Below, piece after piece: positions 44,692 through 57,489 of a stretch of 64,000 nt of DNA. Numbering within the stretch: the first letter of the stretch is position 1; each line of letters opens with the position of its first letter. Position numbers and translations under genes: made by a program. The DNA is from Effrenium voratum (taxonomy: Eukaryota > Sar > Dinophyceae > Suessiales > Symbiodiniaceae), in contig CAUJNA010003814.1 in the NCBI GenBank assembly GCA_963377175.1, positions 124,001 to 188,000 on the forward strand, given 5' to 3'. Below the pieces are notes generated by a model, which was not told the origin of the DNA, did not search any database, and saw nothing but the letters and a program-made list of their open reading frames with translations.

Positions 44692-46177
44692 AGAACCGAC
44701 GGCTCCAAATTGGAGTACGCTTTCAGCCCGGAGCCCTTTCTATGCCAGTTTCCAAGACCAAACGAAAAAATTCTGCGGTCGGGGGCTAGTTTTTGTGCAT
44801 ACATTTTGGGCTTGTATTTTCAGGCTGGAGAGTTGTTTTCCCTTTGCTTGGGAAAACAACGGGAGACCACAATGCTTTTTCTTCTTCTTTCTTTCTCCGG
44901 CTTCTGGGGTATCTTCCAAATCAATGTTCATTTCTCGGGTAGATTGAAATATGAAACCAACCCCGGCATATTAGTTTCTGTGCACCCCGTGGGCCCAGGT
45001 GTTGACACACAATGGCAAGTCCGGATGAGTAAACCCACTCTACTAAAAGGTGAGAGACCCTTAATCCACCGCCAGTCAAACGCGTTTATTCACTCTCGAG
45101 ACCCTTCTATTTTGGGGGGTGGGGGGCTGGGGGGGCGGGGGTGGGGCAATTCCGTTTATCGACCAAGCACCGCAACCCCGACGCAGGCCTTTGCAGTTTT
45201 CAGACACAAACGAAACTCATGCTTGGCCAAACACTTGCTTCTTGGTAAGTTCGCTCAATCATCATTCGTGACTTGGCGGAAATGACACATCGGGCATCTG
45301 TTGCTTTCTGACAGTATATAAAACGCCTGCAGTACAACCGGATTTGGCCTCTTGCGTTCTTTGAGTATTGTGTGTATACAACCTTTATTTTTCATATTGT
45401 ATTGTGTGTATTCTTCTTTGTTTAAATTATTTATTTTCTACATCCATTTCTTCATCATAGGCTGTCTCTTTCTTTAGTCGCAAAATCCTTGAACATAAAA
45501 TAGACTCTAAACATGAAAACTAAAGATATGATATACCGCAACAAAATATTAATAACAGTCAGGAAATAAATAAGCATATAGAAAATAAAAGGATTGTGAA
45601 GGTACAAATGCGACGTAAGGAAGCAGGAAAATGGTATGTCCCATCTTATTAACTCCTCCACGTCGTTCCTACTCTTCACAGGCCATTGGGTGCTTTTCGC
45701 TCATCCGCCAATGGCGGAACGTAGCGGATTCCTCTTCCCTTTCTTCCGCGGGGAGCTGGCATGTCAAGCGCCCGCGTGATGCCAAAAGAACCCTGCTGAC
45801 ATTCCACCATGAAAGAACTGTCTTTAGTTGTGTCAAAAGTGGTTTAGTTTTCCTGTGTTGCTTTCGTCCCTGCACGATGCCATTGCCTCCTACACAGACT
45901 TGCATGCAATGTTGTCAACACCCAATTCACACTGGCACGGCCGCGCTGGCACACACACACGAGCCACGTCCTTGCAAAGGGGTGAAGGAGCTTTGCTGAA
46001 AGGCGCAGCCTGCAAAAACAGAGACTCATCCCCAAAAGCGTCACCCACAAAAGTGAGCCGGATTTTCACACTAGAAGGGGTACAAAAGAAACACCTGACC
46101 CCCCCTTTCCACCGTCTTCGCCCGGCCTTTCCACCGGGGTGTGTTTCTCTTGCGGCCTTTTTCTCGCGGATTATGTT

Positions 46178-46312
46178 GGTGGCGAAGCCAGCCATCCGCT
46201 TCAACTGAGCTTTTTAGACCCTTTTCGTGTTTTCGTGGTCGTTTCCGAATTTTGCCCACCAAAAGTTTGCCCAACTCATCAGCCGGGGGATCTTTGATCA
46301 CGGGCAGCCCAG
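46178..46312 (+). mobile_element. Family 3 dispersed element
   Basis: GGCGAAGCCAGCCATCCGCT, CCGAATTTTGCCCACCAAAA and GATCACGGGCAGCCCAG identify the family. It lies next to the family 5 copy that precedes the first kinase exon. Confidence 0.8.
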
Positions 46313-46316
46313 TCCT

Positions 46317-46420
46317 GATGTGGGTGTGGGTCAAAATTAAACCACCAGGGAACTGCAGGTTTTAGTCCATTCACCAGGGTGCCATTTTGGGGTTACCCTA
46401 TTTTTGACCCACAGCCAGAT
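46317..46420 (+). mobile_element. Family 5 element next to the first kinase exon
   Basis: It begins GATGTGGGTGTGGGTCAAAA and ends TTTTTGACCCACAGCCAGAT, an inverted pair. Only 34 bases separate it from the exon at 46455. Confidence 0.85.
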
Positions 46421-46454
46421 GGGGTCCGCTTCTCCTCGCGGATGATCGTGGCAG

Positions 46455-46532
46455 GTGGAGCTAGATGAGCTGATGAAAATTTGTGCGCTGGGGAAGGGGG
46501 CCTACGGCCGTGTGACCCTGGTGGAGGCTCGA
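46455..46532 (+). CDS. PKG: PKG exon: kinase glycine-rich loop
   Basis: The exon reads VELDELMKICALGKGAYGRV and then TLVEAR. LGKGAYGRVTLVEA is the ATP-binding glycine loop of an AGC kinase (LGVGGFGRVELVQL in human PKG), preceded by the usual short strand (LSDFNIIDT). The acceptor is GGCAG|G and the donor is GCGAGT at 46533, phase 0. It joins in frame to DPARGQRYALKAL, which gives a loop of normal length. A later donor would add SPGNG but breaks the phase with the next exon. Confidence 0.95.
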
Positions 46533-46804
46533 GCGAGTCCGGGCAATGGGCGACGGGCGAAGGGCGAAGGGCGGAGGTCGAGGACTCAAACGTGTTTTTT
46601 TGGTTTTTCTCGGAAGCCCGGTGAGGATGTCGTTGAATCATTGGAAGGTGAGGATGTACACCTTTATTCATTGGAAGGCGATTCTGGGTTAGGCGAAAAA
46701 TGGGAAGAAGGGCGAAGAACGGGTCGACAGGGCCCTGCGAACAAACCTGTGAGGACTCAGTAAATCATTCGTTCGCGGTTCTTGTTAGGCAAAATTTCCT
46801 TGTT

Positions 46805-47578
<774 letters not shown>

Positions 47579-47639
47579 TTTGTGTTTTCACGAATTGGGG
47601 TTCGATCCAGCCGTATGCCCTTATGCATGATTGTTCTCA

Positions 47640-48275
47640 TGCATGCACGCATACATGCATACATGCGTGAGCACGTACTTAGTGCGCACTTACAGTACTT
47701 ACCTACATACCCAACTGCCTACTGCCTGCATGTCTGCATCCCTACCTACCTGCCCACCTACCCGCCTGCCTACCGCGCCAACATACCTACATACCTACAT
47801 ACCTACACGCCTACACACCTACACACCTACATACCTACAGAATCACAATATATCTACATACCTAAATACCAACATAATTGCAATGTATCTATATGCTTAT
47901 ATACATACATACATCCCCACATCCCCACATGCATGCGTGCATGCATACCTACCTACCTAGCTACCAACCTACCTACTTACATACATACCTACCTACCTAT
48001 CTACCTAGAAACCTGTACATATATGCATACATACTTACATGCCTACATACCTGCATACCTGCTTATCTGCATACTTGCATACCTGCATCCTCACATGCCC
48101 ACCTGCATTCCTCCCTACCTACCTGGCTGCCTACATACATACCTACCTGCATACCTACATACCAACATACCTACATACCTGCCTCTCTACATGCATACCT
48201 GCCTACCTGCCTACCTGCCTACCTACCTACTTATATGTCGACCTGGCTATTGCGTGCATGCATGCGTGCATGCGT
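47640..48275. repeat. CATACCTA / CTGCATAC degenerate array
   Basis: ACCTACATACCTGC-type words repeat with many changes over about 630 bases. It shares its unit with the CATA arrays at 4000-4600 and the CTACC satellite. Confidence 0.9.
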
Positions 48276-49177
48276 ACATGTAGATAGGGAATCATTGAAC
48301 CGGCCCCAGGCCCGTCAGCCCAACAGCAGCAGCGTAGCGTTGGCGACATCCACTTGGCGACATTGCAATGCATGGAGAGGCAAAGAACATCATCAGTACC
48401 CTTAGGCTAAGGAGTTTCGAGGGGACAGAAACTAGGGGATACTGTTTTTTTCTTGACCGACAAGGCTGAACTGCCACTTTCACGCAGCCCTTCTTTCCCA
48501 CAGGACCGGAAGTTGAAGCCTTGGCAAGACCCTGTTGGTCGACCTCGTCATGTGACATCTTGTTTGCATTCCATTCGTTTTGTGGCTTTTGAAAGGCAAC
48601 GCTGATGAGGCAAAACGAGCATTTCCGAGGGCCATTAGGGATTTCTGTTGGTGCATTGCGGTTTTGAATATTTCTGGGGGTTATGAAAGTCAACTGGGTT
48701 TTCAACAACTTTTAGCTACCACTTTGGGGGGGGCGGGGGTGACTTTGGTAGAATCATGAGGCTCACCGTAGTAATTGGCACACGGCATGTACAAAGCCAC
48801 ATGTTTTTGGCCGCTTTTGTGATTTTCCAAGCCCAAGCCTGTCTTGTTTTTTGGCGGGGGACCCTCCCTTTTGGTTGGATACAAACAGAAGAACCCACCA
48901 TTTGGGGGGTCCCCGAAGCAAACTTTGGTGCATTTTGCTTGGATGTTGGGCCTTTAACCTTTTCCAACTAACGAGGTTTCCGTATTAAACCACTAAAAGT
49001 TAGTCACGTTTAGCAGGGGTGCAAAAGGAAAGCAACCTAGTGAGGTACTGGCTCTTCTTCAAACCCCCTCCCCATGTTTTTGTGTGTATTTTTTTGGGGG
49101 GGGAATGACAACTGGGGGATCTTTGAAACACCTGTGATTGGCAACCGAGCAAGACACCCCGGTTCAACCACCGGCAG

Positions 49178-49255
49178 GACCCTGCTCGGGGCCAGCGCTA
49201 CGCTTTGAAGGCGCTGTCCAAGGGCTACATCTCGAAACAGGCGCGAGTGGATGGT
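49178..49255 (+). CDS. PKG: PKG exon: kinase ATP-binding lysine
   Basis: The exon reads DPARGQRYALKALSKGYISK and then QARVDG. RYALKAL carries the lysine that contacts ATP phosphates in all active kinases (FAMKIL in human PKG), and SKGYISKQ matches the following KKRHIVDT. The acceptor is CGGCAG|G. The donor chosen is GCGAAC at 49256 (phase 0); a GT at 49254 and a GC at 49241 are alternatives. The segment with the helix-C glutamate (NEKxxL) should be next and was not found. Confidence 0.9.
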
Positions 49256-49884
49256 GCGAACCAGTGGAGTCAAGGAGTGGGGGGGTGTCAAGGGGATGGT
49301 GTGTCTTTTTCCGGCCGTTTTGGGAAAAACAGCATGGCTCATTTCTGTGAGTGGTCAAGGGAATGGGGCCTCTATTTCAATCTTTTCTTGGTGGTTCCCA
49401 GCCAACTTGGGTGTTGAGTTGTTTTTGGTTGGTTTAGAGGTTGGGCTTCCATTGAGTTTCCTAAGAGGTAAAAACTTTGAGCAGGGGAGCCCTGCGAGAC
49501 TTGGATTCCATTTTTTCCGAGCTCTTTTTTGTGCTGTTTGACACCAAGTTTCATCCATCCATAGTTAACTTGGTGGCTCCAGCCATCCCCTTAGCTTTTT
49601 AGGCTAAAAGGAGGTTCCTCTTGTTAATCTGGTTCAGTTGTCGTCATTCACAGAAAGGGGCCAGTGTATTTCTGGGGAACAGGAGGTCGGCCAGCTGATA
49701 GTAATGTCCTACATTTGCTGCAATGCTACTATTATGGATTATTATTATTATTAAAGCCCCCCGCAGGTCTTAAAGGGAATCTATCACTACTGGGCATGTA
49801 TATAAATATTTTTCCAGGGACTCAAGCGAATAGCGGATGTTAATGATGAGTACGTGAGGGCGTCTTTTCTACCCCAAGCTAAGT

Positions 49885-50062
49885 GGTTTCCCTTTGGTTT
49901 CCCTTTGGTTTCCCTTTGGTTTCCCTTTGGTTTTTCTTTGGTTTCCCTTTGGTTTCCCTTTGGTTTCCCTTTGGTTTTTCTTTGGTTTCCCTTTGGTTTC
50001 CCTTTGGTTTCCCTTTGGTTTCCATTTGGTTTCCATTTGGTTTCCCTTTGGTTTCCCTTTAA
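49885..50062. repeat. GGTTTCCCTTT 11-bp array
   Basis: Sixteen or so 11-bp units, with TTTTTC and CCATTT variants, run into AAACACCCAAAAAAGGGTGC. That flank is the right half of family 9 elements, so this is a tandem expansion of the element's own centre. Confidence 0.95.
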
Positions 50063-50379
50063 ACACCCAAAAAAGGGTGCCCTCCCACCAACTAACATGG
50101 AAGTGCAAAAAGGCCCTTTCCAAAAGGAAAGTAGTCTTTCTACAGGGGCCTGTGCAGAAGAGCTGGTGGGAGGGTGCTCTTGGAGACGAGCCACCCACGC
50201 CGCCCAAGCGACCGACACCCAGGGGAGCCAGCGCCTGGTGAATGGCGAACGCTCCTCGGCCTGAGAAAGATCCATCGGTGGACGCCTTTGTTTTGCGGGG
50301 GGGGGGGGGGACCCCCTGGTGGTTCTGGTGCCCTGAAAGGGAAAACCCAAAGAAAGGGTTTGATTGTTTGTCTTTCTCC

Positions 50380-50460
50380 CTCTTTGTCTCTCTCTCTCTC
50401 TCTCTCTCTCTGTCTTTGTCTCTCCCCCTCTCTCTCTCTGTTCTCTCCGTGTCTCTCTTT
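50380..50460. repeat. CT-rich tract
   Basis: CTCTCTCT with TCTTTGTCTC interruptions. No coding signal. Confidence 0.9.
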
Positions 50461-50747
50461 GTTTGTCAGTGCTTGTGCTTGTCTGGATATGCCAAGACTA
50501 GGCACTAGGCTAGATCTGTTTGGATCGTTTGAGCAGAGAGCCAACACACAACTAGCCAAGTGGGACGTCGCCAGTCTTGATACATTCGATACAACTTAAT
50601 AGCACCATCGATTGGGGCGCTATCTATCCACGTATACAAAAATATATGTTGTAATGAAGGTTTCATACGCTGATATTGTGAGCGCGCCTGTTGGTGTTTG
50701 GCTCACCGAAACAGGCCTTTTTATTTGCCGAAGGCCTGTCCTCCGGG

Positions 50748-50832
50748 TCAACCAACCCCTGGTTGATTAATAGGGGGGCCCCATTTTAGTGGGGATTCCT
50801 CACCCTTCAATGGGAACCCATCTGGGGTCAAC
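50748..50832 (+). mobile_element. Family 8 element, single copy
   Basis: GGGTCAACCAACCCCTGGTT, GATTAATAGGGGGGCCCC, TTTAGTGGGGATTCCTCACC and CATCTGGGGTCAACATC match the units at 29377-29695. Confidence 0.8.
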
Positions 50833-51219
50833 ATCAGTCATGGAGTCATGGACCCCTGGAGTTGTGGGGAGAGGGGTTAAGGGATCCTATCCTTGGCTGG
50901 CCTTATCTAGGCCCGTTGGGGTTCCAGCTTCATCTCTCGCAGATGGTCTGTGTTGGTGCTTTTTTCCCCAGTACTTTTGTCATGTTCTCACCTCTCGACT
51001 CTTTCAACTTGGGCACTCGGCGACGCGAAGCAGATTTGGGTGGTGCCAAGCAACCAATGATTCGGCGGATGGTTGCAAAAACCGGTTTTGCCTTGAGGGT
51101 AGCCGTGAAATTTTGAAATTGCGTCTTCTTGCTCGACTTTTTTCTTGAGAAACTGCTTCCCAACAAGGGTACCCTCCAAAAAAAGAAGGACGTTTGTGAC
51201 CTCACCCATGAAGGCTTTG

Positions 51220-51377
51220 CTGGTATTTGGATGGTTGCCAAATCCACCGTTCAATCCTGGAATGATTCGATTCCGTCGATTCCCCGACGTAAATGCCAAC
51301 AAAGTTTATGGCGCGTTATGGTTTCAAGCATGGGTTTCAAAGTGGTGCAGGATTTCGCGCTTCCACAGTGGGACACC
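51220..51377 (+). mobile_element. Family 6 element, diverged
   Basis: CAATCCTGGAATGATTCGAT, ATTCCCCGACGTAAATGCCA and GTGGTGCAGGATTTCGCGCT correspond to the centre and right arm of the copies at 40266 and 55711. Confidence 0.65.
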
Positions 51378-52925
51378 CTGATTTGGGGTCGAAGGATCAA
51401 TTCACCCAGATTGGACACCCACGTTCTGAAGCACTTGACACACAGAAAGCCAGAATCGAAATCCAGGTTTCGGAATCAATCATCGTGCTTTCAGTTTTGG
51501 GGATTCTTGTTGAAGTCGTGCAAGACTCCAAGATCCATATTTAGCCGCACCTCGTTTGATCATTCAAGGTTGTCAGAGCCCTTGCAAGAAGCTCTAAGGT
51601 TCTGACCAGGTAGACGGGGTTGAACAAATAGAGTCCGATTGCCCCTTTCGGGATGTGAGCATCCGAAAGGAAGCCATTTGTTACTATTTTTGAATCGACG
51701 TAGATGGAGTGCCCCAAAAGAAAAGTATAGTCACTTCCATGATTGTCAGCTTCCTAGGGCGGGAACCTGGGCCGACTCCAAGAACCGTTTGTCAGTGGCT
51801 TTTTTGAGGTGAGATCATGTCGATGACCGACAGTGAGTTTGTGATTCGGCTTCATCGGCCGCTCGGCTTTCCTAAAGCGGAACATCCGTGGCTGATTTTG
51901 CGCAACTTTACCTAGTTATGGCCAGTTATTTGGGTCACGTATTTGGTTGGAGTTTCCAAAATGGACCCACAAAAAGTGACAAACTTTTTGCAGGCGGGTC
52001 TTGCCAGCAACCAAAATCTTAAATTTGATGTTACACAATATGAGCAACATTTGTTTTATACATGTTTTTACCACGACATGCCGGAGCTGCCGGAGTTTCC
52101 AATCGATTCCACGCGATTCGGGGGTCAGCGGTTAAGCTCATGATGTGGGTCCTTTACTTCAGGGGTTCCCTGATTTCAGGTTTTGGATTAGTATTCATTG
52201 CAGATGAATGGTTCGACCCATAGGGGGCTTCATACCAGGTCATGAGAATGTATTGGGGATGCCAGCCTTTGACATCGCGTTTCATGGGCCCTTCCCTCCG
52301 TTGCGCTGCTTTTGAGGATCCAGTGACTGGTGGTTTCAGGTTAGTGAGAAGGGTGTGGTGGGTTCACGACTCAAGGAGACTGATGCATGCCAGTTGCGGA
52401 ACTATTCCCTCATGGATGCTGGAGGATGTCTCGCCTTCATAGGTCCCACCAAAGTTATTCAAGTTGTGAGGGGGAAGTGGCATTGTACCCTCACCAGTAC
52501 AGCCTTTACAGTTTGATTTTGAGCACACGGAGAGAATCGTGGGACTTTCAGAAGTGAACAGTTTCCCGCTTTTGGCGCTTTGGCTTCCGATCCGCGCCAG
52601 ACCCACCAGTAAAAAAGATTACCCTCCCTCCCACGTTGCCATGGCACCTGACAGGAGCTCCCTCCCACCAACTAACAGCCTGACGTTCGGGACCCGGACC
52701 CTGCAAAAGGGAAACTGGTCCAAACCAGGACCCCCAAACGAACGTCAAGTTCCGGCTGTTCATTGGTGGGAGTGTAGATCTTCCAAGTACCCTCCATAAA
52801 TGCGATGCGATCTGTTCGTGGAAGGGACTGGGGTAGACTTAGGATACATTTTACATTTTACCAGTGACTCAAAGTGAAGCAAACAATAGAATATACATTC
52901 TATAATGGGGAGGGGAACCAAGAAG

Positions 52926-52995
52926 GGGAATCTGGCCGACAGGACCTTCAAGGATGACCAGCACGTCTACTTCCTCCTGGAAGCAGCTCTTGGCG
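52926..52995 (+). CDS. PKG: PKG exon: kinase hinge segment
   Basis: The frame reads GNLADRTFKDDQHVYFLLEA and then ALG with one base over. RTFKDDQHVYFLLEAALGG matches [20 protein letters not shown] of human PKG, the strand and hinge of the ATP pocket. The residue just before the hinge glutamate (gatekeeper position) is Leu. Two AG|G acceptors fit: 52926, or 52943, which starts inside the Arg codon before TFKDD. The donor is GCAGCT at 52996 and leaves phase 1, so the second Gly of GG comes partly from the next, missing, exon. Confidence 0.9.
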
Positions 52996-53047
52996 GCAGC
53001 TTAGTGCAGGCAGGGGGAGGGGGAGGGAGTCCATGTGGGGCACGAGC

Positions 53048-53159
53048 ATAGGTGTCCTTTTTGGTTGTTTTGGTAGAAAAATAGCATGGTGATTCCTGGT
53101 TTACTTGGTTTAATCATTTACCAGGGAAACCCATCTATTTCCCCTAAAAGGACACCTAT
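53048..53159 (+). mobile_element. Family 2 element
   Basis: It begins ATAGGTGTCCTTTTTGGTTG and ends CTAAAAGGACACCTAT. It starts 52 bases after the exon ending at 52995, much as the copy at 24533 starts 42 bases after another exon. Confidence 0.9.
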
Positions 53160-54091
53160 GGGAGTGCATGGCCTTAGGAACCCGACAGCTCCTGGGCTCC
53201 CAGTGTACAAGAAGAAGTTGAGTAGCCATCAGCTATACAAACTGGTTATATAAGGTAGGTGTAGGGAAGGAAAATTAGGGGCTCATACCAATGGCCACTG
53301 TTTGTCTAGAGGGAATTCGGAGATCCTTGCGTCCGTTCCCCTCATGTAGATTGACATGGAACGCAAGAGGAATCTCTTGGCTTTTTGCGTGACGAGAGGT
53401 CAGTGTCCCTGCCTTTTGTGGTTTCATGCAATGAATCAGCCCTGGTTTTTGTGCCAACGTGACTCCTGGTTTAGTTCCATATTGATTTGCCAGGCGCGTT
53501 TCGGGTTCCCAACGGACATGGACACGGGGCCTAAAAGATGATGCTTGCCTTTCACGGCTCTCCGATGCAAGGAGTGGACAAAAGAAGGTGAACATGGGAG
53601 CTGGGGTTACTATTCACTTACCTCCCAGACCATCTCAAGCACCCTTTAGATTGTTAACAAACAGACCAGCTGCTTGGTTTTGCGAAATTTGGGATTCCCC
53701 TCCTGTTGAGAGGGAGATTGCCCAACAAGGGGCGCGGTTGGCTCGTGTCCTTTGCCGAGGTTGTCACGTTTTTGTTCCCTTGCCTGAACTTTGGCGCATT
53801 TTGCTTGGATTTTAGGACTTTACTTTATGCCAGCTAATGGGTTTCCACTAAACCACTAACAGTTAAACTTTTAGCAGGCAGAAAGCAACTGAGTGAAGTA
53901 TGTTGAAAAGCAATAGCTTCTGTCTATGTTTGTTTTACTCGGCTTGGGCGTTGGACATCCTTCAGGGGATGTTCTGTCCAAGCATTCGGTATCGGGTATC
54001 CCTCATTAAACTTCATAGTCACAATGGGGGTTGGCCAATATTCCGTTTAGGGCCCCCAAATAATGATGGGCAACTTTCCCCATTCAGTGGG

Positions 54092-54130
<39 letters not shown>

Positions 54131-54898
54131 GTTTTCTAGCCAATCATCATCCCATGTAAAGGACCTTTTGATCCACCTCCAGATCATGGCAAGGAAAGAC
54201 CCACGTGATTGATCAACCCCCGCGTGTTTAAACACCTCTTGATCGAGCCACCCCTGGAGTCCGGCCCACGAGAGTGCCCGGCTTGCTTGCAGTTGCTTCG
54301 GGCTGAGAGTTTCTGGTTTCAAGTTACTCAGAACGGCAGGAACCCTGAAGAAGCCGCCATCAAGTGTCCCTCCTTTTGGGAATCGGACCCCCCTTTGGGT
54401 TCCTTCCGTTTAATTTGTCGGGAGGCAGGAAAAAATGGGCTCGTCGATCCTTCCAGGGTCCTTTGGAGGCAAGTTTTGATGGGGGAAGCGAGCGTTGAAG
54501 CGCATGTGTTGGTGCGGACCAGATGAGAGACTCGAGTTGCCAAAATCCAATATAGGACCAGTCAATGAATACCAAGCCGAAGATAGGTTTAAAGTCTCAA
54601 CAGTCACTTAGGCTCCCTTGATTTGGTATCTACCTAGATAGCCAAGTTGCTGTTTTTTTCAGTCACTGTTGCTGGTTTTTGGGGTAAAGTGCATGGAAAA
54701 AAGCGATCGCAACTGGCGATCCAGGTAGCCCTTGATGAAACCTGCCGCAGGTGGTCAAAGATCATCCCGAGATCTTTGTCCAAGATACTCCACGCGGCGT
54801 CCCGGCTGCAGGGCTGCAGTCCGCAGTGCCGAAAAACAGGCTGAGAGCGGTTGGTGTGACGTGGCTATGTCGGTAAAATTGGGGGACACCCAAAACCA

Positions 54899-55011
54899 TT
54901 GGTGTCCTTTTTGGTTGTTTTGGTCGATAAATAGATGGCGATTCCTGGTTTACCTGGTGGTTTAATCATCTACCAGGGAAACCAATCTATTTCCCCTAAA
55001 AGGACACCTAT
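54899..55011 (+). mobile_element. Family 2 element
   Basis: TTGGTGTCCTTTTTGGTTG at the left and CTAAAAGGACACCTAT at the right, with GTTTACCTGGTGGTTTAATC and CATCTACCAGGGAAACC in the centre. Confidence 0.9.
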
Positions 55012-55222
55012 GCCCAAAACGGATTTCAGGTTTCCTTGTGGCTTCCGTTTGAAACCACCCCAAAAAGGGTACCCTCAACAAAGACACAGACGCAATTAAA
55101 TCCCCCCAAAGGATGTACGGCTGGCGTGTATCACGGCATATTGCAGCTGGCACCATGGTTGAAAGAAACTGCACATCGGTGTGCCTCCAAATTGGGGGGT
55201 TGGATAGTCCCCTGAGTTTCAG

Positions 55223-55333
55223 ATATGGATGTGGCTCAAAATTAAACAGGAGGGGGTACGCAGGTTTTGGTCCATGTTTCCACTTCCCAGGGCAACCCAT
55301 GTTGGTCCCGGTTTTGTGAGCCACAGCCACATA
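55223..55333 (+). mobile_element. Family 5 element with inverted ends
   Basis: ATATGGATGTGGCTCAAAAT and TTTTGTGAGCCACAGCCACA are the inverted ends. It shares ACGCAGGTTTTGGTCCATGT with the copy at 44584. Confidence 0.9.
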
Positions 55334-55710
55334 CAGCTCCGGGAACTTCACGAACCTCAGCCGCCCTTGACGTCGGTGAGAGAAGGATGGGCGAGGTCCA
55401 AAGAAGCACAGCGTTCACCGAACTCGGTGGAGCCGGGGGCCTTCCATGGGGTTTTGCTCGCCGGGAACGGGGGAGGTAGAGCAACCCAGTGGTGCGTATG
55501 TTTCTTGGAATGAGACCTGGGCTAACATCATTCTTTAAAAAAAAGGAGCAAAACACCACAAACTCAGCTCCCTCCCTGGTAGGTAAGCAGGGATCCTTAC
55601 CACTAGTCTACGGGTTGATTATTGATTCTTTTCAACCATGGCGTTGCTTCATCCGATCCAAAAGTCCGAATCCAAGCACGCACCGGGAAATGCGAATCGT
55701 TTCGGTCATA

Positions 55711-55832
55711 CTGTGGATGGACAAAATCCTGCACCACCTAAGAAACCCTGAAATGAATGATTCCCCTGTAAATACCAACAAACAATGGCTTCCCATGGTT
55801 TCAAAGCGGTGCAGGATTTCGTCCATCCACAG
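55711..55832 (+). mobile_element. Family 6 element with inverted ends
   Basis: CTGTGGATGGACAAAATCCT plus GCACCACC at the left and GGTGCAGGATTTCGTCCATC plus CACAG at the right are inverted repeats. The GAATGAATGATTCCCC centre matches the copy at 40266. Confidence 0.9.
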
Positions 55833-56808
55833 TAGAGGTAGGCTCTGTGTGAGGTTCTGGTTTTTGAGACGACAGTGTGGCTCCCGAAATGGACAAGTAG
55901 AAGAAGTAGACTAAGTTGCTTGCGGTCCCTTGTTTGAGCCAAACCCGCATCAAGCGATTTTTTGAGGCAAGCAGTCAAATTCTCCAAGTGGGGCGAAAAA
56001 GCAACACATAGGGAGAAACCCTTTGGCTCATTCAATTTTCCTCCCACTTGGCACCTGATGGGTCCCTCAAAGTGGAAGTTCTTCCAGGTTTCCTCCAATG
56101 CTATGTCAGTGGAAGGGTACTTCGGTTTTGGGTCGGCCCCTTGCATCGGGTTTTGGTTTGAACTGACAACTTGCGGAGAACCGCAAGTTTAGGGCTCCCA
56201 TGTTTTTGGTCGGGTCCCCAAGATCTGCCTTTCTGAAGAAAAAAACGGCCTTTCCGCTGCATTCGTTAGTTGTGTGTCAAAAACCTGAGAGAGGCGCCAA
56301 TGAGCAACGGACAATACTGCCACTCTGTTGTTGATTTGTAGACGTGGAATCTTGGCCCACCAAAGATTCCCTATTTTATCACAAGAAATAGGGCGCCTGC
56401 CCAGTTGAACCAACTAGAAGTCATACTGTCCGTGGCTCACGTGTCAAAACCGGTGGACTCCCTTGTTCGCAGGACATGGCTAAAATGTGTACAAACGTTA
56501 AACAACTATTTGAAGAACTAAGTCATGACAGAACCGCTTGCTACCCTGGTCATTTGTTTTTAAGATATCCCAGACCACTCAGTTTATTTAGCCCCCTATG
56601 CCTCTGAAATGGTTCAACGACAGCTTTCTCTTACCTTTTTGACTTCCTGGACTTTAACAGCTGTTTGGGACGTTTGGGAAGACCATTTTGGTGGTAAATA
56701 ACAAGCTCAGACTCGTTTTGGCCCACCCAGTCGTTCAACAGTGAGACTTGGGGAATTGATTCCCCCCACCTTGGGCCAGGATTTGATCCGTGAGATCGCA
56801 TTCCTCAG

Positions 56809-56843
56809 GCTCGTCGGGCGCCTTCTACGCCGCCTGCGTCACA
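56809..56843 (+). CDS. PKG: PKG exon: kinase helix E
   Basis: After two bases of a split codon the frame reads SSGAFYAACVT. FYAACV matches FYTACVVEA of human PKG, the helix before the catalytic loop. The acceptor is CTCAG|G and the donor GCGGCC at 56844, phase 0. It joins to ALEHLHERKIVH, giving FYAACVTALEHLH, one residue shorter than the human helix. Either this is a true deletion or the next exon starts slightly earlier. Confidence 0.8.
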
Positions 56844-57489
56844 GCGGCCGGGCGGGTTTGGTTTCTGCGTTCTCGGGCGGAGGGTGCTGGAGGGGGGGGA
56901 TGGATTTTGACCTCAGGCGGCCCTAGAAATGCGAGCTCTGTGTGGAAATGTGGGTGTTTGACCTGAAACATGGCCAGACTTGGCTGACTTGTCCACCTTT
57001 CGCGTTGCTTGGCTTTGCTGCACTTTTCCTTGCACCCAAGCAATTATTGCAGGGGGTCTAGATGGGGTCTAGAAAACACGAGGCCCTTCGCACAACGTGG
57101 TTGGCTTTTGTGGGCTGTTCGTTTCAACACTCCCCCCAGGAGGGGGCCCTGGCTACAAGTGATTCATGTCACCCTTCCCTCATGATATTCCAAACCGGCC
57201 ATTGGAATCAAAGCGTCTAGCACGTTCTTTGCACACAAAAGTTCAAGTGTGTACGAGTCTGGATTTCCGTTTTCCTTTCTGTCACTACACAAACCCATGA
57301 AGGGTCCCGACAAGAAACACACAGTGTACAGGATGAGTTGACTCGGAATGCAATGGATGTGACCGTGAGATGAGTGTTGAGGCTCCAACCTTGATCACCA
57401 GAAGGCCATTCCCTGGATACAACATCGCCAGCTTGTTTTTCCTTTTTTTCCATTTTATTTCGAACCCCTTTTCAGTGCGTTAAAGGGAA

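Larger units (their letters stand above)
37965..46454 (+). other. Intron region of about 8.5 kb, rich in dispersed elements
   Basis: It contains family 3 copies (38004, 39069, 41212, 44079, 46178), family 1 copies (38077, 41904), family 6 (40266), family 10 (39567, 41431), family 5 (44584, 46317) and several family 9-like pieces (38640-38935, 42600-43020). One or more exons for the helix leading to the kinase domain should be here; weak candidates at 38998, 40516 and 42200 are listed separately. The part 45290-45620 is AT-rich and empty of features. Confidence 0.5.
49256..52925 (+). other. Intron region of about 3.7 kb
   Basis: It holds a family 4 copy (49762-49830), the GGTTTCCCTTT array (49885-50062), a CT-rich tract (50380-50460), a family 8 copy (50748-50832) and a diverged family 6 copy (about 51220-51377). 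An exon carrying the helix-C glutamate is expected here. The part 51400-52900 shows no clear feature. Confidence 0.5.
52996..56808 (+). other. Intron region of about 3.8 kb
   Basis: It contains family 2 copies (53048-53159, 54899-55011), a TA tract (54095-54127), family 5 (55223-55333) and family 6 (55711-55832). An exon for the GEL helix after the hinge is expected but not found. The parts 53160-54090 and 55840-56800 show no clear feature. Confidence 0.5.

Noticed and set aside
53695..53810. Frame GEIAQQGARLARVL as the missing GEL exon after the hinge
   Set aside because: The AG|G start and phase fit, but the residues do not resemble the kinase helix and part of it overlaps a recurrent intron sequence.
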